DNA of 64,000 nt from Pyramidobacter sp. YE332 (GCF_033060595.1 NZ_CP133038.1:1054001-1118000), one strand, 5' to 3'. Counted from the first letter of the stretch, positions 38,430-47,438 are shown. The notes: generated by a model from the sequence alone, not told the origin. A program made the numbers and translations.

Positions 38430-38944
38430 TATTTGGCCTTCGCCAGCATTTCGCGGATGATCTCCCGCCACTGCGCGGCGCTCCGCGCGCCCGTCGCCTC
38501 GCCGACGATCTCGCCGCGTCCGTTCACGAAGAACGTCTGCGGGATGGCGCTGAAGTCGCCGAGATGCCGCGCCAGACCGTCGTCAAGCAGCAGGTGGAGG
38601 TAATCGGCGCCGGTGCGCTCCACCAGCGTCTTCGCCTTGACGATCTGTTTCTCGCTGCGGCGGCCGGCCGGATCGAACCAGTCGTAGAGCAGTCCGACGA
38701 TTTGCACGCCTTCGGGGGCCATTTCCTTCGCCAGCCGGCCGAGATCGGGCATCTCGTGCAGGCAGGGCGGACAGAACGTGCCCCAGACGTTGAACATCGT
38801 CAGCGGCGCCTGCCGGAAGAGCGCCTCGTCGTGCGCCGCGCCTTCCAGATCCTCGGCCTTGAACGCGCCGATCTTTTTCGCCGCGAAAGCGGACGAAGCC
38901 ATCATCGCCAGAACCGTTGCGACAAGCAAAAACTTTTTCATCAT
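38429..38944 (-). CDS. TlpA/ResA-type thioredoxin-like exported protein
   Basis: 171 residues. Signal peptide ([20 protein letters not shown], starting at the second Met) and a thioredoxin fold with active site [14 protein letters not shown] conserved cis-Pro lies in [18 protein letters not shown]. Periplasmic thiol-disulfide reductase, possibly reduced through the downstream ferredoxin and CxxC protein. Its start overlaps the stop of the TIGR02757 gene (38941-38944), so that gene may belong to the same transcript. Confidence 0.9.
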   Translation of the reverse strand: MMKKFLLVATVLAMMASSAFAAKKIGAFKAEDLEGAAHDEALFRQAPLTMFNVWGTFCPPCLHEMPDLGRLAKEMAPEGVQIVGLLYDWFDPAGRRSEKQIVKAKTLVERTGADYLHLLLDDGLARHLGDFSAIPQTFFVNGRGEIVGEATGARSAAQWREIIREMLAKAK

Positions 38945-39762
38945 TCCGTTTCAATCCTTCCTGTTGTAGAGCGCGCCCGGCATTCCGCCAGCAACGCTTC
39001 CTGTTCCATGTCGGCACGGATGCCGAACCTCGTCAGGACAAAATCGTAGCGCACCGGGTCGCGCGGCGACAGACGCGCGAAAGCCCGCGTGACTTCCTGC
39101 GCCGTTTTCAGATCGGCCGCCCTGCGCTTCGTGAAGCGCAGCGAGCGGCACACCGCGTACATGTGCGTGTCAAGCGGCACGATCAGCTCGGCGGGGTCGA
39201 GCCCGTCCCAACCGCCGGGGTCCACTTCGTCGCGGCGGACGAGCCAGCGCAGCATCAGAAAATGCCGCTTGCAGGCGCTGCCGCGCTGCGGACGGCACAG
39301 CAGGCTGCTCGGACGGCCGTTTTCCAGCGCCGCGATCAGGAAATCGAGCGCGCCCGCAAGCGAGCCGCATTCCCGGCGGGCCGCGAGCATACAGGCACCG
39401 AGACTGCCCCAGCGGGAAACGACGCGCCTGACGCCGCCCAGCAGCGCCGCGACGTCGGCCCCGTCGGTGAAGCGGTGCCGGAACGCCGCGAAGACGCCGC
39501 GCCAGTGTTCTTCGCCGTACCGTTCTACGGCCGTCCGCGGCGAGGCCCCGATCGCGCCGAGCACGACGCCGACGCTTTTGAGGATCGTCGCCACGCGCCC
39601 GTAGGCCAGCGACGAGGCGACGAGCGCGGCGATCTCGCGGTCTTCGGGCGCTTCGTAGCGGTAGAGGAACTGCAGCGGGTCGGGCGAGACGAGTTCACGC
39701 CGGTTGCAGCGTTCGTACAATTCCTCAAGATAGAGCCCAAGCGACTTTTGCCGCGGCGTCAT
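38941..39762 (-). CDS. TIGR02757 family protein
   Basis: 273 residues of a family with no established biochemical function. Features typical of it are visible: SPDPLQFLYRYEAPEDREIAA cited by SPDPLQFLYRY, ASSLAYGRVATILKSV, CKRHFLMLRWLVRRDEVDPG (by core LRWLVRRDEVDPG), and PLDTHMYAVCRSL. The last segments recall the helix-hairpin-helix DNA glycosylase fold, but without a clear catalytic Lys/Asp this is only inference. ATG 39762 has GAGGTGA upstream. First gene of the redox-operon run by overlap. The 136 bp between it and the next upstream gene hold no other feature. Confidence 0.85.
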   Translation of the reverse strand: MTPRQKSLGLYLEELYERCNRRELVSPDPLQFLYRYEAPEDREIAALVASSLAYGRVATILKSVGVVLGAIGASPRTAVERYGEEHWRGVFAAFRHRFTDGADVAALLGGVRRVVSRWGSLGACMLAARRECGSLAGALDFLIAALENGRPSSLLCRPQRGSACKRHFLMLRWLVRRDEVDPGGWDGLDPAELIVPLDTHMYAVCRSLRFTKRRAADLKTAQEVTRAFARLSPRDPVRYDFVLTRFGIRADMEQEALLAECRARSTTGRIETE

Positions 39763-39898
39763 GACGTCGTCACCTCGAATTCCCGAGCTATTATATCATA
39801 ATTCCGCCGGCCGAAAAACGTGCGGCGTCGTCGCTGTTCTGAGTATATGGGAAACGCGGTTCCCATTCCGTGACAAAGTTACGGAAGAAAATCCGCCG

Positions 39899-40225
39899 TC
39901 AGTCGAACAGATAGCGGCCGCACTTGAGGCAATGCTTCTTGCGGTCGCCGAAGGCGCAGTTCTGGCACAGCACGGCGGGGGCGCCGCGGCCGAACGTGTA
40001 GGCGCCGCATTTGACGCAGTACCGCCAGCGGTCGCCGAAGCCGCAGTTCTCGCACAGCCGCGCCGGGACGCCCTTGTCGAACGTGTAGGCCCCGCATTTG
40101 ACGCAGTACCTGCGCCGGTCGCCGAAAGCGCAGTTGGAGCAGAGCTGGGCGATATAGCTGCGGGCCTGAGCGGCGGACGCCGCCAGCGCGAGCAGAAGGA
40201 GACACGTCACGATTTTTTTGCGCAT
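39899..40225 (-). CDS. small exported protein with three tandem double-CxxC repeats
   Basis: 108 residues. Signal peptide (MRKKIVTCLLLLALAASAAQA) then three nearly identical units of about 29 residues of the form LCxNCxFGDRxxYCVKCGxYTF, each with two CxxC pairs. Four cysteines per unit could bind one zinc, as in zinc ribbons, or form disulfides in the periplasm. ATG 40225 was chosen over the longer frame because GGAAGGAT lies upstream and the signal peptide then begins correctly. It lies 20 bp after the phosphosugar mutase gene and could be cotranscribed. No named family recognised. Confidence 0.75.
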   Translation of the reverse strand: MRKKIVTCLLLLALAASAAQARSYIAQLCSNCAFGDRRRYCVKCGAYTFDKGVPARLCENCGFGDRWRYCVKCGAYTFGRGAPAVLCQNCAFGDRKKHCLKCGRYLFD

Positions 40226-40245
40226 GATCCGATCCTTCCTTTCCC

Positions 40246-41877
40246 TTACAGTCCGAGGACGCCGCCGACTTCGGCGCGGCGGGCGTCGAGCTTGGCGCGC
40301 GCGCTCGTCTCGTCCGCGTCTTTGATGGAATAGTAGATTTTGATCTTCGGCTCGGTGCCGGAAGGGCGCACGGCGAACCACGAGCCGTCGGCGCAGAGGA
40401 ACTTCATCACGTTTTCGCGCGGCAGGCCGTCCAGCCCCTGCGCGTAGTCAAGCGTCTGCGAAACGCCTTCGAAGCGCGCGCCGCCGCGCAGGCGTGCCAT
40501 CATCGCGGCGATGCGCTCGGCGCCGTCCTTGCCCTTGAGCGTGTGCGACTCCTGGGCGTCGAGGTAATAGCCGAAGCGCGCGTACAGCCCGTCCAGCTCG
40601 TCGATCAGCGTGCGCCCCTGCGACTTGGCCGCGGCCGCCATTTCGCAGATCAGCATGGCCGCGACGACGGCGTCCTTGTCCTGCGCGTGCGTGCCGGCCA
40701 GGTAGCCGTAGCTTTCCTCGTAGCCGAACAGGAACTCGCGCTCGCCGCTGCGCGCGAACTCGGTGATCTTTTCGCCGATGTACTTGAAGCCCGTCAGCGT
40801 GCGCAGCACGGTCACGCCGCGGCTCTGCGCCACGCGGGCCCCCAGTTCGCCGGTGACGATCGTGGTGATCATCGTCGATTTGGGCGTGAGGGCGCGGTGA
40901 GAGAGCACGAAGTCGGCCAGCAGCGCGCCGATCTGGTTGCCCGAAAGCAGCCGGAATTCGCCGCCCGCGGCGACGGCGCAGCCGATGCGGTCGCTGTCCG
41001 GATCGGTGCCGATGACGACGTCGGCGCCGACGCGGCGGGCCAGCTCGATGCCCAGCGAAAGCGTGCTGCGCTCCTCGGGATTGGGCGCCGTGACGGTGGG
41101 AAAATCGCCGTCGGGCAGTTCCTGTTCGGCGACGACCTGCACGTCGGCGAAGCCGCAGCGCTTCAGGATGGCGCGCACCGGAAGGTTGCCCGAGCCGTGC
41201 AGCGGCGTGTAGACCACTTTCAGCACGCCCGCGTCCCGCTGCGGCACCGACTGGCACTGGACGGCGTCGAGAAAGGCCTCGACGGTCTCCTGACCGATCC
41301 AGGCGATCAGCTTTTCGTCGCCGGGAGGGATCTGCGCCAGGTCGGCGGCCTCCACGTATTTCGTCAGTTTGGCGGCGGGGGCGGGGCAGAGCTGGCAGCC
41401 GTGCTCGTCGTAAACTTTGTAGCCGTTGTATTCTTTGGGGTTGTGGCTGGCGGTGATGACCACGCCGGCCGCGGCCTTGTGGTGCTTGACGGCGAACGAC
41501 AGCGCGGGCACCGGTTCGAGCTGCCGGAAAATCTTCACCGGCACGCCGCAGGCGGAAAGCACGCGCGCCGTTTCCAGCGCGAATTCGGATGAGCGGTTGC
41601 GCGAATCGTAGGCGACGACGACGCCGCGCTGCCAGTCCGCGATTTCCGCCTTGAGATAGCGCGCCAGCCCCAGCGTGGCCTTGCCGACGGTGTAGCGGTT
41701 GAGGCGGTTCGTGCCCGCGCCCATGACGCCGCGCATGCCGGCGGTGCCGAATTCGAGGTCGCGGTAGAAACGGTCTTCGATCTCCTTCTCGTCGCTCAGC
41801 GCCGCCAGTTCGCGCCGCGACGCCTCGTCGAGCCATGAAGCGCCAAGCCATTGTTCGTATCGTTCGCGATAAGTCAT
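40246..41877 (-). CDS. phospho-sugar mutase (phosphoglucomutase/phosphomannomutase family)
   Basis: 543 residues of the alpha-D-phosphohexomutase superfamily, interconverting hexose 1- and 6-phosphates. FGTAGMRGVMGAG opens domain 1. The phosphoserine loop is VVITASHNPKEYNGYKVYDEHG (core TASHNPKEYNGYK). The metal loop is GTDPDSDRIGCAV, the sugar-binding loop FGYEESYGY, and the phosphate-binding C-terminal loop RPSGTEPKIKIY. Length and motifs match the PgcA/PGM2 branch rather than GlmM. ATG 41877 follows CGGAGG. A parS-like site lies 38 bp upstream. Confidence 0.93.
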   Translation of the reverse strand: MTYRERYEQWLGASWLDEASRRELAALSDEKEIEDRFYRDLEFGTAGMRGVMGAGTNRLNRYTVGKATLGLARYLKAEIADWQRGVVVAYDSRNRSSEFALETARVLSACGVPVKIFRQLEPVPALSFAVKHHKAAAGVVITASHNPKEYNGYKVYDEHGCQLCPAPAAKLTKYVEAADLAQIPPGDEKLIAWIGQETVEAFLDAVQCQSVPQRDAGVLKVVYTPLHGSGNLPVRAILKRCGFADVQVVAEQELPDGDFPTVTAPNPEERSTLSLGIELARRVGADVVIGTDPDSDRIGCAVAAGGEFRLLSGNQIGALLADFVLSHRALTPKSTMITTIVTGELGARVAQSRGVTVLRTLTGFKYIGEKITEFARSGEREFLFGYEESYGYLAGTHAQDKDAVVAAMLICEMAAAAKSQGRTLIDELDGLYARFGYYLDAQESHTLKGKDGAERIAAMMARLRGGARFEGVSQTLDYAQGLDGLPRENVMKFLCADGSWFAVRPSGTEPKIKIYYSIKDADETSARAKLDARRAEVGGVLGL

Positions 41878-41919
41878 GGTCAGTCCTCCGTCGGTTTAAA
41901 ATTTTGCAGCGGCGGCAGA

Positions 41920-41935
41920 TGTTCCACGTGGAACA
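41920..41935. other. parS-like ParB-binding site 1
   Basis: Perfect 16-bp palindrome TGTTCCACGTGGAACA, a close match to the conserved parS core TGTTTCACGTGAAACA. Symmetry extends to 26 bp here (41915-41940). It is intergenic, between the mutase and amidohydrolase genes. Confidence 0.85.
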
Positions 41936-42043
41936 TCTGCCTTCGCCGCGCCCAAAAGAGATTCGTGGTTCCCACTTGATTTTAATTGAACGACGTCGGC
42001 CCTGCAAGATGAGGAAAACCGCAAATTTGAAACGATGCGGTAC

Positions 42044-42077
42044 AAAACAGCCCGCGCGAATTTATTCGCGCGGGCTG
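42044..42077 (-). terminator. terminator of M20 amidohydrolase gene
   Basis: Perfect 14-bp arms 42048-42061 and 42064-42077 (CAGCCCGCGCGAAT and its complement). On the minus strand they are followed by TTTTG. Confidence 0.8.
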
Positions 42078-42092
42078 GAAATTCACGCTGAT

Positions 42093-43265
42093 TCAGCGGC
42101 ACACGTCCAGAGCCAGTCCGGTCAGCGCGGCGACGCCGCAGACGAAGGCGCTTTCGTCTGCTTTGAAACAGGACGAATGGAGCGGCGCGTTGTCCTTGTC
42201 CTTGAAGCCGACGCCGAGGCGGAACATGACGCCGGGAACTCGTTCGGTGAAGAAGGCGAAATCCTCGCCGCCCATGGAGCAGTTCTCGAAGGCGACGATG
42301 CGGTCTTTGCCGACGACGCGCTCGGCCACGGAGACGAGCCGGTCGAACATGCCGTCGTCGTTGACCAGCACCGGCGTGCCTTCGCGGATCTCCACCCCGG
42401 CGCAGGCGCGCAGCGCTTCGGCCGTCAATCTGGCGACGCGCGGGATGGCTTCGAACAGGTGCTCCCGCACCCGGGAGCGGACCGTGCGGATCGTGCCCGT
42501 CATCTTCACGTCGGGGGCGATGATGTTGCTCCTGACGCCGCCGTGGATCGTGCCGATCGTGACCACCGCCGAGTCCTGCGGCGCCACCTCGCGGCTGACC
42601 AGCTGCTGCAGGGCCGTGATCACCTGGGCGCCGACGGCGATCGGGTCGATGCACAGCTCCGGATAGGCGCCGTGTCCCTGCCGGCCGATGACGTCCAGCG
42701 AGAAACTGTCGGACGAGGCGTTGAACGCGCCGCGGCGCACGCCCAGCGTTCCGGCGGGAATGCCGGGAAAAACGTGCAGCGCCGCGATGCAGGCGGGCGG
42801 ATCCTTTTCGTCCAGCTCCCCTGCGGCGATCATCTCCCTGGCGCCCCGGCCGATCTCTTCGGCGGGCTGGAAGAAAAATTTCACCGCGCCGTGAATCTGT
42901 CCGCGCACGCCGCACAGCGCCTTGGCCGCGCCCAGCAGCACCGCCGTGTGAACGTCGTGGCCGCAGGCGTGCATCACGTTTTCGTTCCGCGATTTGAATT
43001 CCACGTCGGCCAGCTCCGGCACGGGCAAAGCGTCCATGTCGGCGCGCAGGGCGAAGACCGGGCCGGGCCGAGCGCCCCTGACCAGCGCCACGACCCCCGT
43101 TTTGCCGGCGCGGCGCACCTCGTCCGCGCCCATTTCGCGCAGCGTCCTCTCTACGAACGCCGACGTTTCCACTTCCTGACCGCTCAGCTCCGGATGGGCG
43201 TGAAGATGGTGACGCCACGCCGTCACGTCGCCGACGACCGACGAAGCCAGTTTTAGAAGATCCAT
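42093..43265 (-). CDS. M20 family amidohydrolase (HipO-like)
   Basis: 390 residues. Zinc-dependent amidohydrolase/carboxypeptidase removing acyl groups from N-acyl amino acids or aminobenzoyl-type conjugates. RHHLHAHPELSGQE opens the protein, and RADMDALPV and ACGHDVHTAVLLGAA supply metal ligands. FFFQPAEEIGRGA holds the general base Glu. GRQGHGAYPE is the dimer-domain His loop, and GGEDFAFF the C-terminal ligand. ATG 43265 follows GGGAGG. It is downstream of the YfcC transporter on the same strand, a common pairing that suggests uptake and hydrolysis of peptides or acylated amino acids. Confidence 0.92.
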   Translation of the reverse strand: MDLLKLASSVVGDVTAWRHHLHAHPELSGQEVETSAFVERTLREMGADEVRRAGKTGVVALVRGARPGPVFALRADMDALPVPELADVEFKSRNENVMHACGHDVHTAVLLGAAKALCGVRGQIHGAVKFFFQPAEEIGRGAREMIAAGELDEKDPPACIAALHVFPGIPAGTLGVRRGAFNASSDSFSLDVIGRQGHGAYPELCIDPIAVGAQVITALQQLVSREVAPQDSAVVTIGTIHGGVRSNIIAPDVKMTGTIRTVRSRVREHLFEAIPRVARLTAEALRACAGVEIREGTPVLVNDDGMFDRLVSVAERVVGKDRIVAFENCSMGGEDFAFFTERVPGVMFRLGVGFKDKDNAPLHSSCFKADESAFVCGVAALTGLALDVCR

Positions 43266-43301
43266 TGTTTATGCCTCCCTGTCGTGCAGCATGTCATGGA
43301 A

Positions 43302-43339
43302 AAGCGGAAAAACATCTCTGCCGGGACGTTTTTCCGCTT
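43302..43339. repeat. inverted repeat between YfcC and amidohydrolase genes
   Basis: Perfect 12-bp arms 43302-43313 and 43328-43339 (AAGCGGAAAAAC and its complement), with TTTT following on the minus strand. It could terminate part of the yfcC transcript or protect its 3' end. Confidence 0.55.
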
Positions 43340-43356
43340 CCATTGTTTGATTGTGT

Positions 43357-44742
43357 TCACCAGCCGAAGATCTGCATCAGCGTGACCGTGGCGCAGCCCA
43401 TGAGAATCTGGAGAAGCAGCATGGGCAGGAACCAGCGCACGTATTTGCCGTAGGCGATTCCCGCCAGGCCGAGGACGCCCATGAGCACGCCCGAGGTGGG
43501 GATGAAGCAGTTCGTGAAACCGTCGCCGAACTGGAACGCCTGCACGGCCACCTGGCGGCTGATGTTGCTCAGATCGGCCACGGGCACCATGATCGGCATG
43601 ACGGTGACCGCCTGGCCGGAGCCGGAAGGAATAAAGAAGTTGATGATCACGTTGGCCAGGAACATCAGGTTGGCCCCCACGACGGCGCTGACTTTGCCGA
43701 TGGGCATGGACAGGTAGTAGACGATGGTGTGGATGATCTTGCCGTCCGTCATGACCACCGAGATGGCGCGGGCGAAAACGATCACGAAGGCTGCGTACGT
43801 CAGACCGGACATGCCCTTGGTAAAGGCTTTGAACGTCTGGTTCAGCCCCAGCCCGCCGACGAAGCCGGAGGTCAGCCCCATGATCAGGAAAACGGTGGAG
43901 TAGTGGGAGATGCCCCACTTCCAGTTCAGCGAGCCGTAGATGATGAAGCCGAAACTGAGCGCCACGATCAGCGCGCAGACCGACTGCCGCCAGGTCATCT
44001 TCGCGTTCGCCGCGAGAGCGCCGAGGTCTTCCGCTTGCGCCGGCGCGTTCGGATCGTAGACAAGGCTCTTCGTGGGATCCTTTTTGATCCTTCTGATGTA
44101 GATCAGCACGAAGGCGATCGTCAGCGCGATGTTGAGGACGTGAAGCACCACGCGGATGTTGAACCCCGAGGTGATGGGCAGGCCGGCGATCTCGTTGGCG
44201 ATGCCGACCGTGAACATGTTGGCCCAGCCCACGTTGAAGCCGGCGTAGGAGCCCAGATACATCATGGCGAAGCCGACCACGGCGTCGTAGCCGAGGCTCT
44301 TGGCCAGCAGCACGCCGACGGGGATCAGGGCGATGACGGGATTGGCGAAAACCCCCACGGCGCCGCCGATCGACATGACGATCATAATGACGACCACGGC
44401 CCAGATCTCCTTGCCCTTCAGCATGCCGACGATGCGTCCCATGCCGGCGCGGATCGTGCCGGTCTGTTCGATCACTTCGACGGCGCCGCCGATGAAGAAC
44501 ACCATCGACATCATCACGGCCGACTGGATCATGCCCTTGGTGACGGCGTTGAAGATGTCCCACAGCCCCTGGGGATTGCTCGCCACCTGATGATAGGAAT
44601 CGGCGATGACTCGCTTGGTCTGCGGATCGACGTCGTACACGCCGGCGGGGATGATCCACGTCAGCGCCGCCATCACGGCCGTGAGGACAAACATGAGCGC
44701 GAACGTGTGAGGAAGCTTGAGCGCTTTGTTCTGGACTGCCAT
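43357..44742 (-). CDS. YfcC family (AbgT-related) transporter
   Basis: 461 residues and about 12 helices. YfcC-type membrane transporter, often annotated as a basic amino acid antiporter, though substrates are poorly known. KLPHTFALMFVLTAVMAALTWIIPAG (core ALTWIIPAG) is the usual N-terminus. VMMSMVFFIGGAVEVIE, SIGGAVGVFANPVIALIP and FFIPSGSGQAVTVMPIM are family segments. ATG 44742 was chosen because GGGAGGGAT precedes it, rather than the longer frame. The roughly 430 bp to the divergent adh gene contain AT-rich promoter-like sequence (two TAAAAT boxes near 45100-45113) but no other gene. Confidence 0.85.
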   Translation of the reverse strand: MAVQNKALKLPHTFALMFVLTAVMAALTWIIPAGVYDVDPQTKRVIADSYHQVASNPQGLWDIFNAVTKGMIQSAVMMSMVFFIGGAVEVIEQTGTIRAGMGRIVGMLKGKEIWAVVVIMIVMSIGGAVGVFANPVIALIPVGVLLAKSLGYDAVVGFAMMYLGSYAGFNVGWANMFTVGIANEIAGLPITSGFNIRVVLHVLNIALTIAFVLIYIRRIKKDPTKSLVYDPNAPAQAEDLGALAANAKMTWRQSVCALIVALSFGFIIYGSLNWKWGISHYSTVFLIMGLTSGFVGGLGLNQTFKAFTKGMSGLTYAAFVIVFARAISVVMTDGKIIHTIVYYLSMPIGKVSAVVGANLMFLANVIINFFIPSGSGQAVTVMPIMVPVADLSNISRQVAVQAFQFGDGFTNCFIPTSGVLMGVLGLAGIAYGKYVRWFLPMLLLQILMGCATVTLMQIFGW

Positions 44743-45177
44743 TGTGATCCCTCCCGAAAATGATATAAGACCAAAGGGTTTGTTTCGGTAAATTACCATA
44801 ACCGCCTGAGTTGGACAAGTACAAGAAGAATAAATAAGTTTAATTTTCTGAAAAAACGGCGAAGACCATCTCCCGTCGACGGTGAAATCGGGAACGCGCC
44901 ATCTCCGGCGGCTGTCCAGTAAGCGACAGTCTATGAAAAAAACGCGGGCTGCGGAAGAGACCTCGACCGTTCGTTTTTTTCGAAGCCCGTCGCGTCATGG
45001 CCGCTGGCTCTGTCCCTATATTATTGAGAATTTTTCCTGGAATATGCCTTGTAAATCTGACCGTTCTTCTTCAAATATGAGCATGGAACATTCCCCCCAT
45101 AAAATGGTAAAATATATTTTAAGCGGTGTGCTGCAGGGGCAGCCCGCTATTCCAAAGAAAAAAGAGGTGTGTGTGTT

Positions 45178-46239
45178 ATGAGAGGTTACGCGATGCTCAA
45201 AATTGGCGAAGTTGGTTGGATCGAAAAAGACCGGCCGGCCTGCGGCCCGATGGACGCCATCTGCAAACCGCTTGCGCTGGCGATCTGCACATCGGACGTC
45301 CATACGGTCTGGGAGGGGGCCATCGGCGAACGGCACAACATGATCCTCGGCCACGAAGGCTGCGCCGAGGTCGTGGAAGTCGGCTCGATGGTCAAGGACT
45401 TCAAGCCCGGCGACCGCGTGCTCGTGCCCGCGATCACGCCCGACTGGAACTCCCTCGAGGCCCAGGGCGGCTATTCCATGCATTCCGGCGGCATGCTCGC
45501 CGGCTGGAAGTTCTCCAACTTCAAGGACGGCGTTTTCGCCGAGTACTTCCACGTCAACGACGCCGACGGCAACCTGGCCCTGATCCCCGAGGGCATGAAC
45601 ACCGTCGACGCCTGCATGCTTTCCGACATGGTCCCGACCGGGTTCCACGGCGTTGAACTGGCCGACGTGCAGTTCGGCGACGTCGTCCTGGTCATCGGCA
45701 TCGGCCCGGTCGGCCTGATGGCCGTAGCCGGCACCAACATGCGCGGCGCTTCGCGGATCATCGCCGTCGGCACGCGCCCGGTCTGCGTCGAAGCCGCCAA
45801 GAAGTACGGCGCCACCGATTTCATCAGCTACAAGAAAGGCCCGATCGAGGAGCAGGTCTTGGAGCTCACCGGCGGCAAGGGCGTCGACCGCGTCGTCATC
45901 GCCGGCGGCACCGTGGCATCCTTCGAGCCGGCCGTCAAATCCCTCAAGCCCGGCGGCAAGATCGGCAACGTCAACTACCTGGGCAGCGGCACCTACATCA
46001 ACATTCCCCGCGCCGAGTGGGGCGTGGGCATGGGCCACAAGCAGATCAACGGCGGGCTGATGCCCGGCGGCCGTCTGCGCATGGAAAAGCTCGCCCGACT
46101 CATCACCTCCGGCAAGCTGGACGTCGCGCCGCTGTCGACTCACGTCTTCGAAGGCTGGGAACATCTGCCCGAAGCGCTGCAGCTCATGAAGGACAAGCCC
46201 GCGGAGCTGATCAAGCCGGTCGTCAAGATCTCCGGCTGA
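45178..46239 (+). CDS. adh: NADP-dependent secondary alcohol dehydrogenase (TBADH/CBADH type)
   Basis: 353 residues, closely similar along the whole length to the Thermoanaerobacter brockii and Clostridium beijerinckii enzymes that reduce ketones such as acetone with NADPH. Catalytic zinc ligands are C37 in CTSDVHTVWEGAIGERH (core CTSDVH) and H59 with its neighbour Glu in LGHEG. Also conserved are DRVLVPAITPDWNS, HSGGMLAGWKFSN and the nucleotide loop GIGPVGLMAVAG, followed by GTRP, which fits NADP preference. ATG 45178 was chosen over 45169 from family alignment. Own terminator downstream, so monocistronic. Confidence 0.94.
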   Translation: MRGYAMLKIGEVGWIEKDRPACGPMDAICKPLALAICTSDVHTVWEGAIGERHNMILGHEGCAEVVEVGSMVKDFKPGDRVLVPAITPDWNSLEAQGGYSMHSGGMLAGWKFSNFKDGVFAEYFHVNDADGNLALIPEGMNTVDACMLSDMVPTGFHGVELADVQFGDVVLVIGIGPVGLMAVAGTNMRGASRIIAVGTRPVCVEAAKKYGATDFISYKKGPIEEQVLELTGGKGVDRVVIAGGTVASFEPAVKSLKPGGKIGNVNYLGSGTYINIPRAEWGVGMGHKQINGGLMPGGRLRMEKLARLITSGKLDVAPLSTHVFEGWEHLPEALQLMKDKPAELIKPVVKISG

Positions 46240-46250
46240 CGGAACATCGT

Positions 46251-46290
46251 AAAAAAACAGGCCTGAGCTCGAAATTCAGGCCTGTTTTTT
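46251..46290 (+). terminator. adh terminator
   Basis: Perfect 15-bp arms (46252-46266 and 46276-46290, AAAAAACAGGCCTGA and its complement) ending in six Ts. Confidence 0.88.
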
Positions 46291-46309
46291 GTCGTGCGGA
46301 GGTGGAAAC

Positions 46310-47242
46310 GTGAAAATACTGGTCATCTCCGGCTTTCTGGGAGCCGGAAAAACGACCTTCATCAAGGAGCTGATCCGGCGCACGGGCAAGAACGTCGTCG
46401 TCATGGAGAACGAATACGGCGAGGTGAACCTGGACAGCCAGGAGATCTCGCAGACGTCCGACGTCGACATCCTCGAATTTGCCGAAGGCTGCATCTGCTG
46501 TTCCATGAAGGACAGCTTCGCCTCGTCGCTGCTGACGATCTCGTCCTCGCTGGATCCCGAGTACCTTGTCGTCGAGCCGACGGGGATCGGCAAGCTGAGC
46601 AGCATCCTGGCGACGGCCCAAAAATATGAGTACGAGCGGATCAGCCTGCTCCGCCCGGTGACGATCGTGACGCCGCAGAGTTTTTACCGGTATCGGCGCG
46701 AGCATCCCGACATCTATCTCGATCAGATCGAAAATTCTTCGCGGATCGTCTTCTCCAAAGGCGAAAACGAATCGCCCGACGTTCTCGAAAAGATCGCCGC
46801 CGAGATCCGCAGGCTCAACCCGCGGGCCGAGATCGTCTGCCGCCACTACACCCAGCAGGATGACGCGTGGTGGAACGGACTGCTGGAGGAAGAGCGCGCC
46901 GCGGAATGTTCCACGTGGAACACGGCGGCCGAAAGCGCCGGCCGCGCCTCGAAAATCCACGAGTGCACGTTTGCCAAGGCACGCCTGCGCAATCCGGCGG
47001 AACTGATCGTCCTTTTGGAAGACGTGATCCGCGGCGAACTGGGCGACATCAGCCGGGCCAAAGGCGTCCTGCAGTGCGGCGGCGAATGGCTGCGTTTCGA
47101 CGCCGCCGATTCGCGCTACGGCGTGACCGGCGCCGAAGGCTACGCGCAGGAAACGCAGTGCGTCTTCATCGGCCGCACCGTCAAAAGACGGGCCCTTTTC
47201 GACCGACTGAACGCCGGAACCGACGGCGCGGTTGAGACGTGA
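46310..47242 (+). CDS. CobW/COG0523 family GTP-binding metallochaperone
   Basis: 310 residues from GTG 46310 (GGAGGTGG upstream). G3E GTPase thought to deliver metals such as zinc or cobalt to target proteins. Walker A is SGFLGAGKTT, and the metal motif CxCC is GCICCSM near residue 58. EPTGIG is Walker-B-like. The C-terminal CobW_C-like domain ends in CVFIGRTVKRR. The usual NKxD base-recognition loop is not evident at the expected place, so nucleotide choice is unclear. The reading frame contains a perfect parS-like site (46907-46922). Confidence 0.85.
   Translation: MKILVISGFLGAGKTTFIKELIRRTGKNVVVMENEYGEVNLDSQEISQTSDVDILEFAEGCICCSMKDSFASSLLTISSSLDPEYLVVEPTGIGKLSSILATAQKYEYERISLLRPVTIVTPQSFYRYRREHPDIYLDQIENSSRIVFSKGENESPDVLEKIAAEIRRLNPRAEIVCRHYTQQDDAWWNGLLEEERAAECSTWNTAAESAGRASKIHECTFAKARLRNPAELIVLLEDVIRGELGDISRAKGVLQCGGEWLRFDAADSRYGVTGAEGYAQETQCVFIGRTVKRRALFDRLNAGTDGAVET
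46907..46922. other. parS-like ParB-binding site 2
   Basis: Perfect 16-bp palindrome TGTTCCACGTGGAACA, identical to site 1, located inside the CobW-type coding sequence, where it encodes CSTWN. Intragenic parS sites are common in bacterial chromosomes. Confidence 0.85.
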
Positions 47243-47303
47243 CAGAAGGCAGGTAAAAGCCGCCGCCGCGGCGCGAAGAAGAGCGAAGAGCCGTTTCGCG
47301 GCA

Positions 47304-47357
47304 AAAACATGAGGACGGATGACCGGGATAAAAATCAGTCATCCGTCCTCATGTTTT
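47304..47357. terminator. bidirectional terminator, 20-bp perfect stem
   Basis: Arms 47304-47323 and 47338-47357 are perfect complements beginning AAAACATGAGGACGG, loop 14 nt. It separates the CobW-type gene from the convergent minus-strand operon. Confidence 0.82.
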
Positions 47358-47438
47358 CATAGTGTCTCAGCGATGTGCGCTCTTTGCGTCGTGGCGGCGG
47401 GTTCTGTTTTCGGGAAGGCCCGGTCAGCGGCGGCACGC

